Part shown: positions 1 to 8,590 of the stretch, piece after piece | Numbering within the stretch: the first letter of the stretch is position 1 | Layout of the letters: each line of letters starts with the position of its first letter | Source of the DNA: Winogradskyella flava | Lineage (GTDB): Bacteria > Bacteroidota > Bacteroidia > Flavobacteriales > Flavobacteriaceae | DNA length: 64,000 bases | Assembly: GCF_014243395.1 (NCBI RefSeq) | Contig: NZ_JACLCP010000005.1 | Coordinates: forward strand, 186,001-250,000 | Direction of reading: 5' to 3' | Position numbers and translations under genes: made by a program | The notes under the pieces: model-generated | What the model saw: the letters and a program-made list of their open reading frames with translations, nothing else | The model's database searches: none | Told to the model about the DNA's origin: nothing

Positions 1-1
1 C

Positions 2-748
2 AAGCTCGAAAAGCGAAGTTTACAGCCATCAATAGAAAGTTGGTCTAAACTTTCTGAACGTTTGGATACCCAAGAGAAGAAATCGAAAAACCCATGGTTT
101 TGGTGGATGGGAATTGCGGCAGGTGTAATTATTATGATTGCTATTATGGTAGAGACCTTTGGTTCTAAAATCGATGACAATACAGCACCTCAAATAGTTG
201 AGGAAGAATCAATGGAACAAATTATTGAGCCGAAACAGCCAAATCTAAATGAGGTTAAAGCAATAGAGTTAGCTGCAGAAAATGAAAAAACAGATAGTGA
301 AATAGACGAAAATGACACAAAAGAAGAAGTGCAGATCATCAATTACAAAGCAGTAATCAATAAAAAGCAAAAAACTGAAACGCAATTGGCTAGTAACCAA
401 GAAAGTGAAGATAATAAAGTTGAGCGCTTAAAGGATTCTAACAAAGCACAGCAAAGCTTAGTTAAACAAACAATGATCAACAAAAATGCAGTTGTAGAAG
501 CTTTAGATCAATTGAGGTCTGAAACCCCATCAGTTACAGATAGGGAAGTAGATTCCCTTTTAAAGTTGGCTAGTAAAGAATTATTTAAAGATAAGTTGAG
601 AAAAGAGACCAGTAAAACTGTTGATGCCAATTCCCTTTTGTTGGACGTAGAGGAAGAAATGGGACAGTCTTTTAGAACAAAGGTGTATGAAGCACTAAAA
701 GAAAGTTATGAAACCGTGAAAACGGCTGTAGCAGAGCGTAATAACTAA
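2..748 (+). CDS. Truncated single-pass membrane protein, unknown function
   Basis: The reading frame is open from the first bases of the window, so the gene starts upstream; the TTG at 62 lies inside it and is not a convincing start. The visible N-terminal part is polar and basic (SLQPSIESWSKLSERLD), then comes one hydrophobic segment (PWFWWMGIAAGVIIMIAIMV), then a long charged Glu/Lys/Asn-rich tail. Short proteins with this layout often follow ECF sigma-factor genes in flavobacteria, which would suggest an anti-sigma-like role, but the upstream gene is not visible. It is probably co-transcribed with the next gene, 94 bases downstream. Function is not assigned. Confidence 0.7.
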   Translation, partial: KLEKRSLQPSIESWSKLSERLDTQEKKSKNPWFWWMGIAAGVIIMIAIMVETFGSKIDDNTAPQIVEEESMEQIIEPKQPNLNEVKAIELAAENEKTDSEIDENDTKEEVQIINYKAVINKKQKTETQLASNQESEDNKVERLKDSNKAQQSLVKQTMINKNAVVEALDQLRSETPSVTDREVDSLLKLASKELFKDKLRKETSKTVDANSLLLDVEEEMGQSFRTKVYEALKESYETVKTAVAERNN

Positions 749-842
749 ATAAAGTTTCATTTTCAGAGAAAGTCATCGCCTGAAGGTATTATAAAACAAG
801 AATCAAATTAAATAAATATAAATCATCAAAAAACGAACAGTT

Positions 843-1934
843 ATGAACACAATTACGCGATTAGTAGTATATGCCATTATATCACTTGCATTTGCAACGA
901 CACAAGGGCAAACTAAAGAGTTAGATTCTATAAGAAAAGCTGATGTAGATTATAAGATCAGTAATTTAGAAGAAGAAAAAATGAAAATTGAAGAGCAAGA
1001 AAAATCAATTTTAAAACTTAAGATATCCAAAATTAATAAGCGATTAGATGATAAAGAGATTACTGCAGAAGAGGCAGAAAATCTTAAAAAGGAAGCGGCA
1101 AAAGTAGCGGCACTTAATATTGAAAATAGAACCGAAATAGTTGAAAGTAAAATAGCATTACTGAAAAGAAATGGCTATGATTCTTATCAGTATAGAAGAG
1201 ATGATAATGAAAGGGTGTCAATCAGTATTGGTTCTGGTGGATTTCATATCGATGTAAGTGGTGATGATAAACCTAAAAGAAAGCCAAAATTCGATCGAAG
1301 AACCTTCGGTGAAAATGTATCAGCTATTGGTTTTAATAATACCTTAATTGATGGTGTAGACCTAGATGATTCACCTTATAAATTAGGAGGTTCCGGATTT
1401 GTAGAATGGGGATACACGCTAAATACAAGAATCTTTAAGAATACAAACTTTTGGAGATTAAAATACGGCTTCTCATTTCAATGGAACAAGCTTAACATTA
1501 AAGACAATCAATACTTTGTAAATAACGATGGCGATATAACTCTGCAAGAATTTCCTTTAGAAATTAATAAAGCAAAATTTAGAACTACAAATTTAGTTAT
1601 ACCAGTACATTTGGAATTTGGGCCATCTAAAAAGATTGAAAAAGAAAACTATTTTCGTTATTCCAGACATAGACAATTGAAAATAGGTATAGGTGGTTAT
1701 GCTGGTGTTAATCTTGGTAGTATGCAAAAGCTTAAATATAAAGAGGACGGCAATAGAGTTAAGAACAAACAAAGAGGCGGTTATGAAGTAAATAATTTTG
1801 TATACGGACTGAGTGGTTATATCGGAATTGGTGAGGTAGCACTATATGTGAAGTACGATCTTAATCCATTATTTAAAAATCAAGCGATAGACCAAAACAA
1901 TATTTCAATTGGTATTAGATTTGATACTCTATAA
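843..1934 (+). CDS. Putative outer-membrane beta-barrel protein with coiled-coil N-terminus
   Basis: 363 residues. Residues 1-22 look like a signal peptide ending ATTQGQ. Residues about 25-110 are highly charged and heptad-like (EEEKMKIEEQEKSILKLK), predicting a coiled coil. From about 160 to the end there are alternating aromatic and polar strands with glycine turns (GFVEWGYTLNTRIFKNTNFW, GLSGYIGIGEVALYVKYDL) ending in IGIRFDTL, typical of a PorT/OmpA-like barrel with a terminal aromatic strand. I infer an outer-membrane protein with a periplasmic coiled coil. It follows the truncated membrane protein and ends at a strong terminator, so the two probably form the end of one operon. Exact family unknown. 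Confidence 0.8.
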   Translation: MNTITRLVVYAIISLAFATTQGQTKELDSIRKADVDYKISNLEEEKMKIEEQEKSILKLKISKINKRLDDKEITAEEAENLKKEAAKVAALNIENRTEIVESKIALLKRNGYDSYQYRRDDNERVSISIGSGGFHIDVSGDDKPKRKPKFDRRTFGENVSAIGFNNTLIDGVDLDDSPYKLGGSGFVEWGYTLNTRIFKNTNFWRLKYGFSFQWNKLNIKDNQYFVNNDGDITLQEFPLEINKAKFRTTNLVIPVHLEFGPSKKIEKENYFRYSRHRQLKIGIGGYAGVNLGSMQKLKYKEDGNRVKNKQRGGYEVNNFVYGLSGYIGIGEVALYVKYDLNPLFKNQAIDQNNISIGIRFDTL

Positions 1935-1957
1935 ATCAATCAATTTTTGAGTGTTAC

Positions 1958-1993
1958 AAATGCCTTAATCTGGAAACGGATTAAGGCATTTTA
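1958..1993 (+). terminator. Rho-independent terminator
   Basis: A 13-bp perfect stem (AAATGCCTTAATC at 1958-1970, complement at 1979-1991) with an 8-base loop lies 24 bases after the stop of the barrel-protein gene, and T-rich sequence follows. It separates that operon from dnaG. Confidence 0.85.
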
Positions 1994-2085
1994 TATTATC
2001 ACAAGAAATTCAAATTACTCCTAATGATATATTTCTTAAACAAATAGATTATCTTAAATTTACAGACTGGCTAAAATTCTCATTT

Positions 2086-4065
2086 TTGATTTCACAAAAT
2101 TCCATAGCACAAGTTTTTGAAACTGCTCGCGTAGAAGAGGTCATTGGTGATTTTGTACAACTAAAAAAAGCTGGAAGTAACTTTAAGGGGCTAAGCCCTT
2201 TTAGTGAAGAACGTACACCGAGTTTTATGGTGTCTCCTGTAAAACAAATTTGGAAAGACTTCTCGACTGGCAAAGGAGGTAATGCAGTGACATTTTTAAT
2301 GGAGCACGAGCATTTTACCTATCCTGAAGCTATTAAGTACCTTGCCAAAAAGTACAATATAGAAATTGAGGAAACTGAACGTACAGACGAAGAAAAGGCC
2401 CAGGCAGATGCTAGAGAAAGTTTGTATTTGGTGAGCGAATATGCTAATGAGTACTTTCAAAAGATTTTAAATAAAACAGATCAAGGTAAAGCGATTGGTC
2501 TTAGCTATTTTAAAGAGCGAGGATTTACAGAGGGAACGATTAAAAAGTTTCAATTGGGGTATGCCTTGGATGAGTGGCAGGCATTTACAGATGATGCCTT
2601 AGGTAAGGGTTATAAATTAGACTTCTTAGAGCAAACGGGTCTCACTATTGTAAAAGAGCAAAAGCGTTTCGATAGATTTAAAGGTAGGGTGATGTTTCCT
2701 ATCCATAGCATGAGTGGTCGCATACTAGGCTTTGGTGGACGTATTCTAACCAACGATAAAAAAGCCGCAAAGTATCTCAATTCACCTGAAAGTGAGATTT
2801 ACCACAAGAGCAAGGTGCTGTATGGTTTGTATTTTGCTAAGCAAACCATTGCCAAGGAAGATAATTGTTATTTGGTAGAGGGTTACACGGATGTGATTCA
2901 GTTTTATCAAACTGGAGTTAAGAACGTCGTCTCTTCCTCTGGTACAGCTTTAACGTCCGATCAAATAAGGCTCATCAATAGGCTAACTAATAATATTACA
3001 GTACTTTTTGATGGTGATGCTGCCGGGATTAGAGCTTCCATAAGAGGTATTGATTTAATCTTGGAGCAAGGTATGAACGTTAAGGTGTGTACGTTCCCAG
3101 ATGGTGAAGATCCAGACAGTTTTGCCAAATCCAACACTTTAGAAGAGCTTACTGAATATCTAAATGGGAATGCTAAGGATTTTATTCAATTTAAGGCGTC
3201 ATTATTAGTTAAGGAGGCTAATAATGATCCAATAAAAAAGGCTGAGACCATTCGAGAAATTGTTAATAGCATTGCAAAAATTCCCGATGCTATTAAACGT
3301 GAAATCTATGTGCAAGAATGTGCTTCTATTATGGAAATCAGCGAAAATGTGTTGTTTAGCACATTGGCACAAATCAACAAAAAGGAATTTCAAGAAGCCA
3401 ACAAAAAGTTCAAACAAGAACAGAAAGCTTTTGAAGTTGTAAAGAATCAACCAGAGCAAAAGCAGAAAATAAACGTTCAATATGAATTGGAGCGAAAGAT
3501 TATTGAAATCTTGATGCTCTATGGTGACAGAACTGAACAGTTTGAAGATCTCATTTTAAAAGAAGATGAGGTTTCTGGAGAGTTGCTTTTAGAGCCTACA
3601 ATACATGAGGCACGTGTTTTTGAAAAGATATATCTAGATCTTCAGGAAGATGAAATGATGTTTTCAAATGAGCGTTTTAGAGAATTGTATTATTCTATTA
3701 TAGATAGATTGAATCAAGATGAAGACTTTTCCACCAAAGATTTTATCAATCAACTAGATCAAGAATCTGCAAGTGAGGTTACAGGTATTTTAATGGAAGA
3801 TGAAAAGTACAATCTTCATGATTGGGAGCGCAATCAAATTATTCCAAAGGAAAAAGAACATTCAATTTCGCAATTGGTGAGCCAGACCATTTTAAGTCTT
3901 CGTTGCTATTTAATAGATCAAAAGGTAGCAGAATATAAAAATGAAACCTTAAGACCTGAAGTAGATTCTCGTCCCATAATGGAAGATGTAAAGGACTATG
4001 TTGGTCTAAAAATGCTTTTGTCTAGAAAGTTGGGCAAAGTTATTGGAAGCTATATCGCTAGGTAA
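2086..4065 (+). CDS. dnaG: DNA primase DnaG
   Basis: 659 residues, the usual length for primase, which makes RNA primers at the replication fork. The start used is TTG at 2086, giving MISQNSIAQVFETARVEEVI, which matches the usual primase N-terminus; no ATG sits nearby. The N-terminal zinc-ribbon region is at about 28-65, the catalytic core at about 120-250, and the Toprim domain at about 255-345 with YLVEGYTDVI and the metal-binding VLFDGDAAG. A helicase-interaction-like C-terminal region follows. The zinc-ribbon ligands are absent: the expected CPFH reads SPFS and the expected CFGC reads DFST. The 3' end overlaps the convergent regulator gene by 8 bases. No strong promoter consensus is visible upstream. 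Confidence 0.97.
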   Translation: MISQNSIAQVFETARVEEVIGDFVQLKKAGSNFKGLSPFSEERTPSFMVSPVKQIWKDFSTGKGGNAVTFLMEHEHFTYPEAIKYLAKKYNIEIEETERTDEEKAQADARESLYLVSEYANEYFQKILNKTDQGKAIGLSYFKERGFTEGTIKKFQLGYALDEWQAFTDDALGKGYKLDFLEQTGLTIVKEQKRFDRFKGRVMFPIHSMSGRILGFGGRILTNDKKAAKYLNSPESEIYHKSKVLYGLYFAKQTIAKEDNCYLVEGYTDVIQFYQTGVKNVVSSSGTALTSDQIRLINRLTNNITVLFDGDAAGIRASIRGIDLILEQGMNVKVCTFPDGEDPDSFAKSNTLEELTEYLNGNAKDFIQFKASLLVKEANNDPIKKAETIREIVNSIAKIPDAIKREIYVQECASIMEISENVLFSTLAQINKKEFQEANKKFKQEQKAFEVVKNQPEQKQKINVQYELERKIIEILMLYGDRTEQFEDLILKEDEVSGELLLEPTIHEARVFEKIYLDLQEDEMMFSNERFRELYYSIIDRLNQDEDFSTKDFINQLDQESASEVTGILMEDEKYNLHDWERNQIIPKEKEHSISQLVSQTILSLRCYLIDQKVAEYKNETLRPEVDSRPIMEDVKDYVGLKMLLSRKLGKVIGSYIAR

Positions 4066-4687
4066 GATTATGATGCTTAGCTTGGTGGATCAAATCCACA
4101 ATATTGGTTACGTTTAATTTCTTAAAAAGCCTTGCCTTATATGTGCTAACTGTTTTTTCGTTTATATCCAGCTCTTCAGCTATTTCTTTATTCTTTCTGC
4201 CTATTGAGAGCAATTTTAATACTTCAACTTCTCTTGTAGAGAGCTTTTTAAACATACGACTTCGACTCTTTTTAGTGTCTTCATAGCGTAAATGCTTATC
4301 CATTTTATCGCTTAATGAAATTTCGCCTCCATGAATTTTTCTAACGGCAGCTTCTATCGTATCAACATCGGCGGTTTTGTTCAAATAACCAGATGCTCCA
4401 GCCTTTAATGTACTTATAGCATAAATTTCTTCTGGTTGACTACTAAACATTAAGACATTAACAGACTTATTTTCTTTTTTTATAGCTCTTAGTGCAGTAA
4501 TACCATTAAGCTCTGGTAGGTCTATTTCAGAAATAATTACATCAACTTCGTGACGTCTTACAAATTCGAAAATTTCGATGCCGCTTCCCAGTTTTCCAAC
4601 TACTTTGAGATCAGGCTTACTATTGAAGAACAATTCTAGCCCTGTTCTTACAATAGGATGGTTGTCAACAATAAGAATGCGTATCAT
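4058..4687 (-). CDS. NarL/LuxR-family response regulator with Glu at the phosphoacceptor site
   Basis: 209 residues. The receiver domain is at 1-120: the acidic pocket (VDNHP) shows only D8, the switch Ser is in MFSSQPEE and the conserved Lys in GYLNK. The GerE/LuxR-type helix-turn-helix is at about 143-205 (LSTREVEVLKLL, NEKTVSTYKARL). The residue expected to be the phosphorylated Asp, in the strand DVIISEIDLPELNG, is Glu54. Asp-to-Glu at this position often mimics the phosphorylated state, so the protein may bind DNA constitutively. No histidine kinase is adjacent. It is convergent with dnaG and lies downstream of nadE on the same strand, separated by about 130 bases without a clear terminator. 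Target genes are unknown. Confidence 0.93.
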   Translation of the reverse strand: MIRILIVDNHPIVRTGLELFFNSKPDLKVVGKLGSGIEIFEFVRRHEVDVIISEIDLPELNGITALRAIKKENKSVNVLMFSSQPEEIYAISTLKAGASGYLNKTADVDTIEAAVRKIHGGEISLSDKMDKHLRYEDTKKSRSRMFKKLSTREVEVLKLLSIGRKNKEIAEELDINEKTVSTYKARLFKKLNVTNIVDLIHQAKHHNLT

Positions 4688-4820
4688 GACAATTGATTTT
4701 TGATTTAGTTAGGGTTATTAATCAATAGCAAAAGTTAATTAAGGATGTTGCGGAGATTTGTTTCGTAAATGTAACCAAAAATTAAACAGTTTCTGCAATT
4801 TATTCGATAAACAGCAGTTT

Positions 4821-5609
4821 TTACCTTAAATTTTTAGGAATTTCACAAATAGGTATAGGGACCATTTTATGCTGATTTCTGGTATTGTAATTCATAAATA
4901 TCTCAAAAGCCTCACGTTTTCTACCTTGAAAATCATTAGCTGTTTTACCCTCATCTTTCATTTGCATTGCCCACTCTAATTCAGGATAAGTCGCACCGAT
5001 TTGGTCTTCATCACTGCGCGCATCTCCAAATAGACCATCACTTGGCGCAGCTTTCATTATTGATTCTGGCACATCCAGATAATCACCTACAGCATAGACT
5101 TCAGATTTTAAAAGATCTGCAATAGGACTTAAGTCCACGCCACCATCGCCATATTTTGTGTAAAAACCAACACCAAAATCTTCAACCTTGTTGCCTGTTC
5201 CTGCAACTAAACGACCCAATAGACCAGCGTGGTAGTACAAAGTCGTCATACGTAAACGTGCCCTAGTATTTGCCAATGCCATATCTACCGTAGTTTGTTT
5301 GCCATCGAGGTTAACTTCGGTCTTAAATTCTTCAAAAACAGGTGTTAAATCAACCCTAGTGTCACTCACATTTGGGAAACGTTTTTTTAATTGTGCTATA
5401 TGTTCTTGCGCTCTACTAACATGACTTGCAGCTTGATGTATAGGCATTTCTATGCATAAAACTTCCAAGCCTGTTTTGGCACAAAGCGTTGATGTTACAG
5501 CAGAATCTATTCCACCAGAAATACCAATCACAAAACCATTGACTCTTGCATTGGTGGCATAATCCTTTAACCAATTTACGATATGATCGACGACCTTTTC
5601 CGTTTGCAT
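4821..5609 (-). CDS. nadE: NH3-dependent NAD(+) synthetase
   Basis: 262 residues from the ATG at 5609 (MQTEKVVDHIVNWLKDY). The longer frame to 5648 adds 13 residues that look non-coding and covers the gldB promoter, so I reject it. The enzyme amidates nicotinic acid adenine dinucleotide to NAD+ in the cytosol using ATP and ammonia. The N-type ATP pyrophosphatase P-loop SGGIDS is at 31-36. Other family blocks are GTGNKVEDFGVGFYTKYGDG and DLLKSEVYAVGDYL. There is no nitrilase/glutaminase domain, so this is the short ammonia-dependent form. Divergent from gldB. Confidence 0.96.
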   Translation of the reverse strand: MQTEKVVDHIVNWLKDYATNARVNGFVIGISGGIDSAVTSTLCAKTGLEVLCIEMPIHQAASHVSRAQEHIAQLKKRFPNVSDTRVDLTPVFEEFKTEVNLDGKQTTVDMALANTRARLRMTTLYYHAGLLGRLVAGTGNKVEDFGVGFYTKYGDGGVDLSPIADLLKSEVYAVGDYLDVPESIMKAAPSDGLFGDARSDEDQIGATYPELEWAMQMKDEGKTANDFQGRKREAFEIFMNYNTRNQHKMVPIPICEIPKNLR

Positions 5610-5637
5610 AATTTTTAAAGTTTTGAACAAAGAAGTG

Positions 5638-5645
5638 TACCTTTG
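5638..5645 (+). promoter_or_regulatory. Bacteroidota-type -7 element upstream of gldB
   Basis: TACCTTTG is an exact match to TAnnTTTG, 54 bases before the chosen gldB ATG, in the nadE-gldB divergent spacer. A TTTTG lies upstream at 5621-5625, but its spacing (12 bases) is shorter than usual for the -33 element, so only the -7 part is supported. Confidence 0.55.
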
Positions 5646-5699
5646 CACAACAAAAATAACGGAAACGTGTTAGGATTAAAAATGTTTTGTAAAATGTCT

Positions 5700-6656
5700 A
5701 TGAGAATTTACACATTGTTAATATTGGGACTTCTTGTAGTGTCTTGTAATAAAGATTCTAAACTTGAAGAAGAAATTGCAAAAATTGAAGCCGACTTTGT
5801 TGTTGAGCGATTTGATAAAGCTTACATGGAGGCGCAACCAAAGGACTTACCCCAGCTTAAAGAAGCTTATCCTTTTCTCTTTTCTAAGCACGTTCCAGAT
5901 TCGGTTTGGGTAGATAGAATAAATGACACCTTACAGCACGAGCTACTAGTCGAAGTGAATAAAGCTTATCCTGATTTTAAAGAGACCAAGAACGATTTAC
6001 AAGGCTTATTCCAGCATTTAAAATACTACGATAAGACATTTAGTTTGCCGAGGATAATTACATTGACTAATGATGTGGATTATAGAAATAAGACTATCGT
6101 TACGGATTCTTTAGTACTAATTGCTTTAGACAATTATTTAGGGGATGAACACAGATTTTACCAAAACATTCCTAGATATTTGGCAGCAAATATGAAGCAA
6201 GATCAAATTTTGCCAGATGTGACAGAAGAATATGCTCAGAAATATACCTTTCAGAAAGAAAGGAAAACACTATTGGATGAAATGATCTATTTCGGAAAGC
6301 TACTTTGTTTCAAAGATAAGATGATTCCGTTTGCTACTGATGCTGAAAAAATTGGATATACAGAGGAACAATTAAAATGGGCAGAAGCTAACGAAAGCGC
6401 AATCTGGAGTTATTTTATTGAGAAAGAACTATTGTACAGTACAGATAGTAAATTACCTGGGCGATTTATTGCAGATGCACCTTTTTCTAAATTTTATCTA
6501 GAATTGGATAACGAATCACCAGGCCGACTAGGGCAATATATAGGTTGGCAAATTGTTAGAGCCTATGTTGAAAGAACTGGCGAAGATGTAATGAAAGTGC
6601 TACAAAAAAAACCTGAAGATATTTTTAGGATATCTAAATTTAAACCGAAAAAGTAA
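5700..6656 (+). CDS. gldB: Gliding motility lipoprotein GldB
   Basis: 318 residues from the ATG at 5700 (MRIYTLLILGLLVVSC). ATGs at 5682 and 5694 are in frame and possible. The N-terminus is a lipoprotein signal with lipobox VVSC, Cys16 in this numbering, followed by CNKDSKLEE. Length, the EADFVVERFDKAYME start and the C-terminal PGRLGQYIGWQIVRAYVE segment fit GldB, a membrane-anchored lipoprotein required for gliding in Bacteroidota and linked to the type IX secretion/gliding machinery. It overlaps gldC by one base, so the two are translationally coupled. Confidence 0.93.
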   Translation: MRIYTLLILGLLVVSCNKDSKLEEEIAKIEADFVVERFDKAYMEAQPKDLPQLKEAYPFLFSKHVPDSVWVDRINDTLQHELLVEVNKAYPDFKETKNDLQGLFQHLKYYDKTFSLPRIITLTNDVDYRNKTIVTDSLVLIALDNYLGDEHRFYQNIPRYLAANMKQDQILPDVTEEYAQKYTFQKERKTLLDEMIYFGKLLCFKDKMIPFATDAEKIGYTEEQLKWAEANESAIWSYFIEKELLYSTDSKLPGRFIADAPFSKFYLELDNESPGRLGQYIGWQIVRAYVERTGEDVMKVLQKKPEDIFRISKFKPKK

Positions 6657-6991
6657 TGGAAAAAACTATAAAGTCTAAAATAGAGTTAAATGTAGAACTC
6701 GACGAAAATCGTGTGCCTGAAAAGTTAAATTGGTCTGCACAAGATGGTGGCATAGATAACGAGGAAGCGAAAGCGATAATGTTATCCGTTTGGGATAGTA
6801 AGACTCAAGAAACTTTAAAAATAGATTTATGGACTAAGGATATGCCGGTTGATGAAATGAAGCAATTTTTTCACCAGACTTTAGTGACTATGAGCGACAC
6901 GTTTATGCGTGCCACTCAAGATGAAAAAATGACAGCGACTATGAAAGATTTTTGTGATTACTTTGCGGAAAAGCTGGAGTTGAAAAAATAG
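6656..6991 (+). CDS. gldC: Gliding motility protein GldC
   Basis: 111 residues, cytoplasmic, no signal peptide. The sequence (LDENRVPEKLNWSAQDGG, DLWTKDMPVDEMKQFFHQT, DTFMRATQDEKM) fits GldC, the small soluble partner encoded after gldB in many flavobacteria. Its biochemical role is not known. ATG 6656 overlaps the gldB TAA by one base. It converges with the next gene at a distance of 12 bases with no obvious terminator hairpin. Confidence 0.93.
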   Translation: MEKTIKSKIELNVELDENRVPEKLNWSAQDGGIDNEEAKAIMLSVWDSKTQETLKIDLWTKDMPVDEMKQFFHQTLVTMSDTFMRATQDEKMTATMKDFCDYFAEKLELKK

Positions 6992-7003
6992 AACAGGAGT
7001 AGT

Positions 7004-7825
7004 TTAATTTCCAGAGTTGTAGATTGGTATAACATTAAAACAATCTGCTTCTTTCGCGTTGGCATAATCGGCATTTAATCTCTGAAATTTCATAAATTTC
7101 GAAGCGTCATAAACTTCCCAGATAATTAGTTCATTACGTTTTCCGGCTGCAGATTGTCTATCGATTTTGTTTTGTTCTATCATTCTGTCAACCTCATCTT
7201 TTTCTCCCATTCTCATTACTTTGCTAGAACTTTGCCCTTTGTTTATATTTCTAACGATCCAATAAAACCTTACGTCTTTTTTTGGAAGCTTTATTGGAGC
7301 AATAATTTTAGGTTTTACCGTTTCTAAGTTAGGACTTTTAATACCACTAGATTTTGATCTCGAACTTCCAAATAGATTATGAGACTCATTTAGGTTGCTT
7401 GTCTTGCTTTTACTTGCAATTGTTCGAAAAGAATTGGGTTCTCTTTTAAAAGGTTTTGTTTTTGTAATGTGAGATTTAGGGTTGGATTCATATGGTTCTG
7501 GAATCATATTCTCTTCAACCAATAGCGTAATTAATATCAATTTCCCTCTTAATTTCACTTCAGTTACATATCTGCCTGAAGGCATATATGTTAAAGGTAT
7601 TTTTGCACTATAACTATTTACTGTGAATTTTTTTTCGAAGTTTGAATTATAAATCTCAACCTTTTCAATGACTTTGTCACTATTGAAAATAAGACTATCG
7701 CCAGTCTTGTTGAGCTTATGCTTTAATTCTTTGGCTCGCACATTTACATTCTGTAATAAGGATGATTTCTGACCGTAAGATAAAAGGGTCATCATAACGA
7801 ATGCTATAGCATAAATTGATTTCAT
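7004..7825 (-). CDS. Secreted protein of a local three-member paralogous family (copy 1)
   Basis: 273 residues from the ATG at 7825 (MKSIYAIAFVMMTLLSYGQ, signal peptide); an upstream ATG at 7855 would add ten residues before the signal and is less likely. The N-terminal domain (about 20-115) has LLQNVNVRAKELKHKLN and YMPSGRYVTEVKLRGK. A Ser/Lys-rich linker follows. The C-terminal domain (about 185-270) has RFYWIVRNINKGQSSSKVMR, KRNELIIWEVYDASKFM and CFNVIPIYNSGN. The same two domains occur in the genes at 8591 and 9577. The N-terminal part looks like a beta-sandwich; I do not recognise a named family. Likely periplasmic or surface. It is the most diverged copy with the longest linker. Confidence 0.75.
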   Translation of the reverse strand: MKSIYAIAFVMMTLLSYGQKSSLLQNVNVRAKELKHKLNKTGDSLIFNSDKVIEKVEIYNSNFEKKFTVNSYSAKIPLTYMPSGRYVTEVKLRGKLILITLLVEENMIPEPYESNPKSHITKTKPFKREPNSFRTIASKSKTSNLNESHNLFGSSRSKSSGIKSPNLETVKPKIIAPIKLPKKDVRFYWIVRNINKGQSSSKVMRMGEKDEVDRMIEQNKIDRQSAAGKRNELIIWEVYDASKFMKFQRLNADYANAKEADCFNVIPIYNSGN

Positions 7826-8105
7826 AATAAAGTAGGTTTTGTTTTTGGGAAACAATACAATACTAAGTGTTTGTAAGACACTTATTTATATATGTAAAGG
7901 TATTACCAAATTATTTTAGGGACCTTTTATTAGGATAGAGTGCAAATTTTTAAGATAACTTGTAAGTGTTTTCGCTATAATACCAAAAAAAAGGTTTTCG
8001 GTTAATAAACAATAGAATTTAATTTGGTAGATAATCGGACAAAAAACCCTTTTTGAAAAGTTTATTCTCAGCTAATAGTTAGTAAGTTTAGCCAATCGAT
8101 CTATT

Positions 8106-8436
8106 TTAGTGTATGGACTTGGTAATCCAATAGTCTAGGTCATTATCCAAATCAAACCCCTTTGGGGTTATAAAAATATAGCTTTTCATAGGTCTCCCTT
8201 TGAAATCCATTGGTAAACATTCTTCCTTACTAATTTCTCGGCCGTAAGCTTCAACTCCAATTTTTGCCATGAGTAAACTATCTCCATATTTTTTATCGAT
8301 ATGAGTGTCACAACACATTTTACTATTGACTGGCCATAAAGACTAGTCCACCCATCATTTTTTTATCCTAAATTGGAACTTTTTCGGTTCTTAGAATTTG
8401 ACGGATTCGGTCTCCAAGAAGTTCGTCGTAAGCCAT
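8106..8436 (-). pseudogene. Decayed TfoX/Sxy N-terminal-domain protein
   Basis: Read on the minus strand from the ATG at 8436, the sequence gives MAYDELLGDRIRQILRTEKV, then an in-frame TAG, then DKKMMGGLVFM, then a frameshift (about 4 extra bases), then VNSKMCCDTHIDKKYGDSLL and KGRPMKSYIFITPKGFDLDN to a stop after ITKSIH. These pieces in order match the small TfoX-N proteins, including the KMMGGL..FM and PMDFxGRPM blocks. Only the last 70 residues remain as an open frame. One stop and one frameshift, plus loss of the usual basic tail, indicate a pseudogene. TfoX-N proteins are linked to competence regulation in other bacteria, but the small stand-alone version is uncharacterised. Flanking spacers 7826-8105 and 8437-8590 show no gene. 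Confidence 0.75.
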
Positions 8437-8590
8437 ACCTAAAGATATAATTTTGTTTTCAGATCAAATGATTAAAGATGACTTACACGATAACACTTTT
8501 TCGTTACTTACAGTATGAAGAATGATTATTTATGCTAACCGTTGATCTATACTTTTGATAACATCAGCCATTACAAAATAATAAATGAAT

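Noticed and set aside
5610..5648. Longer nadE start giving 13 extra residues
   Set aside because: It covers the gldB promoter region and the extra residues do not fit the family; the ATG at 5609 begins a normal NadE.
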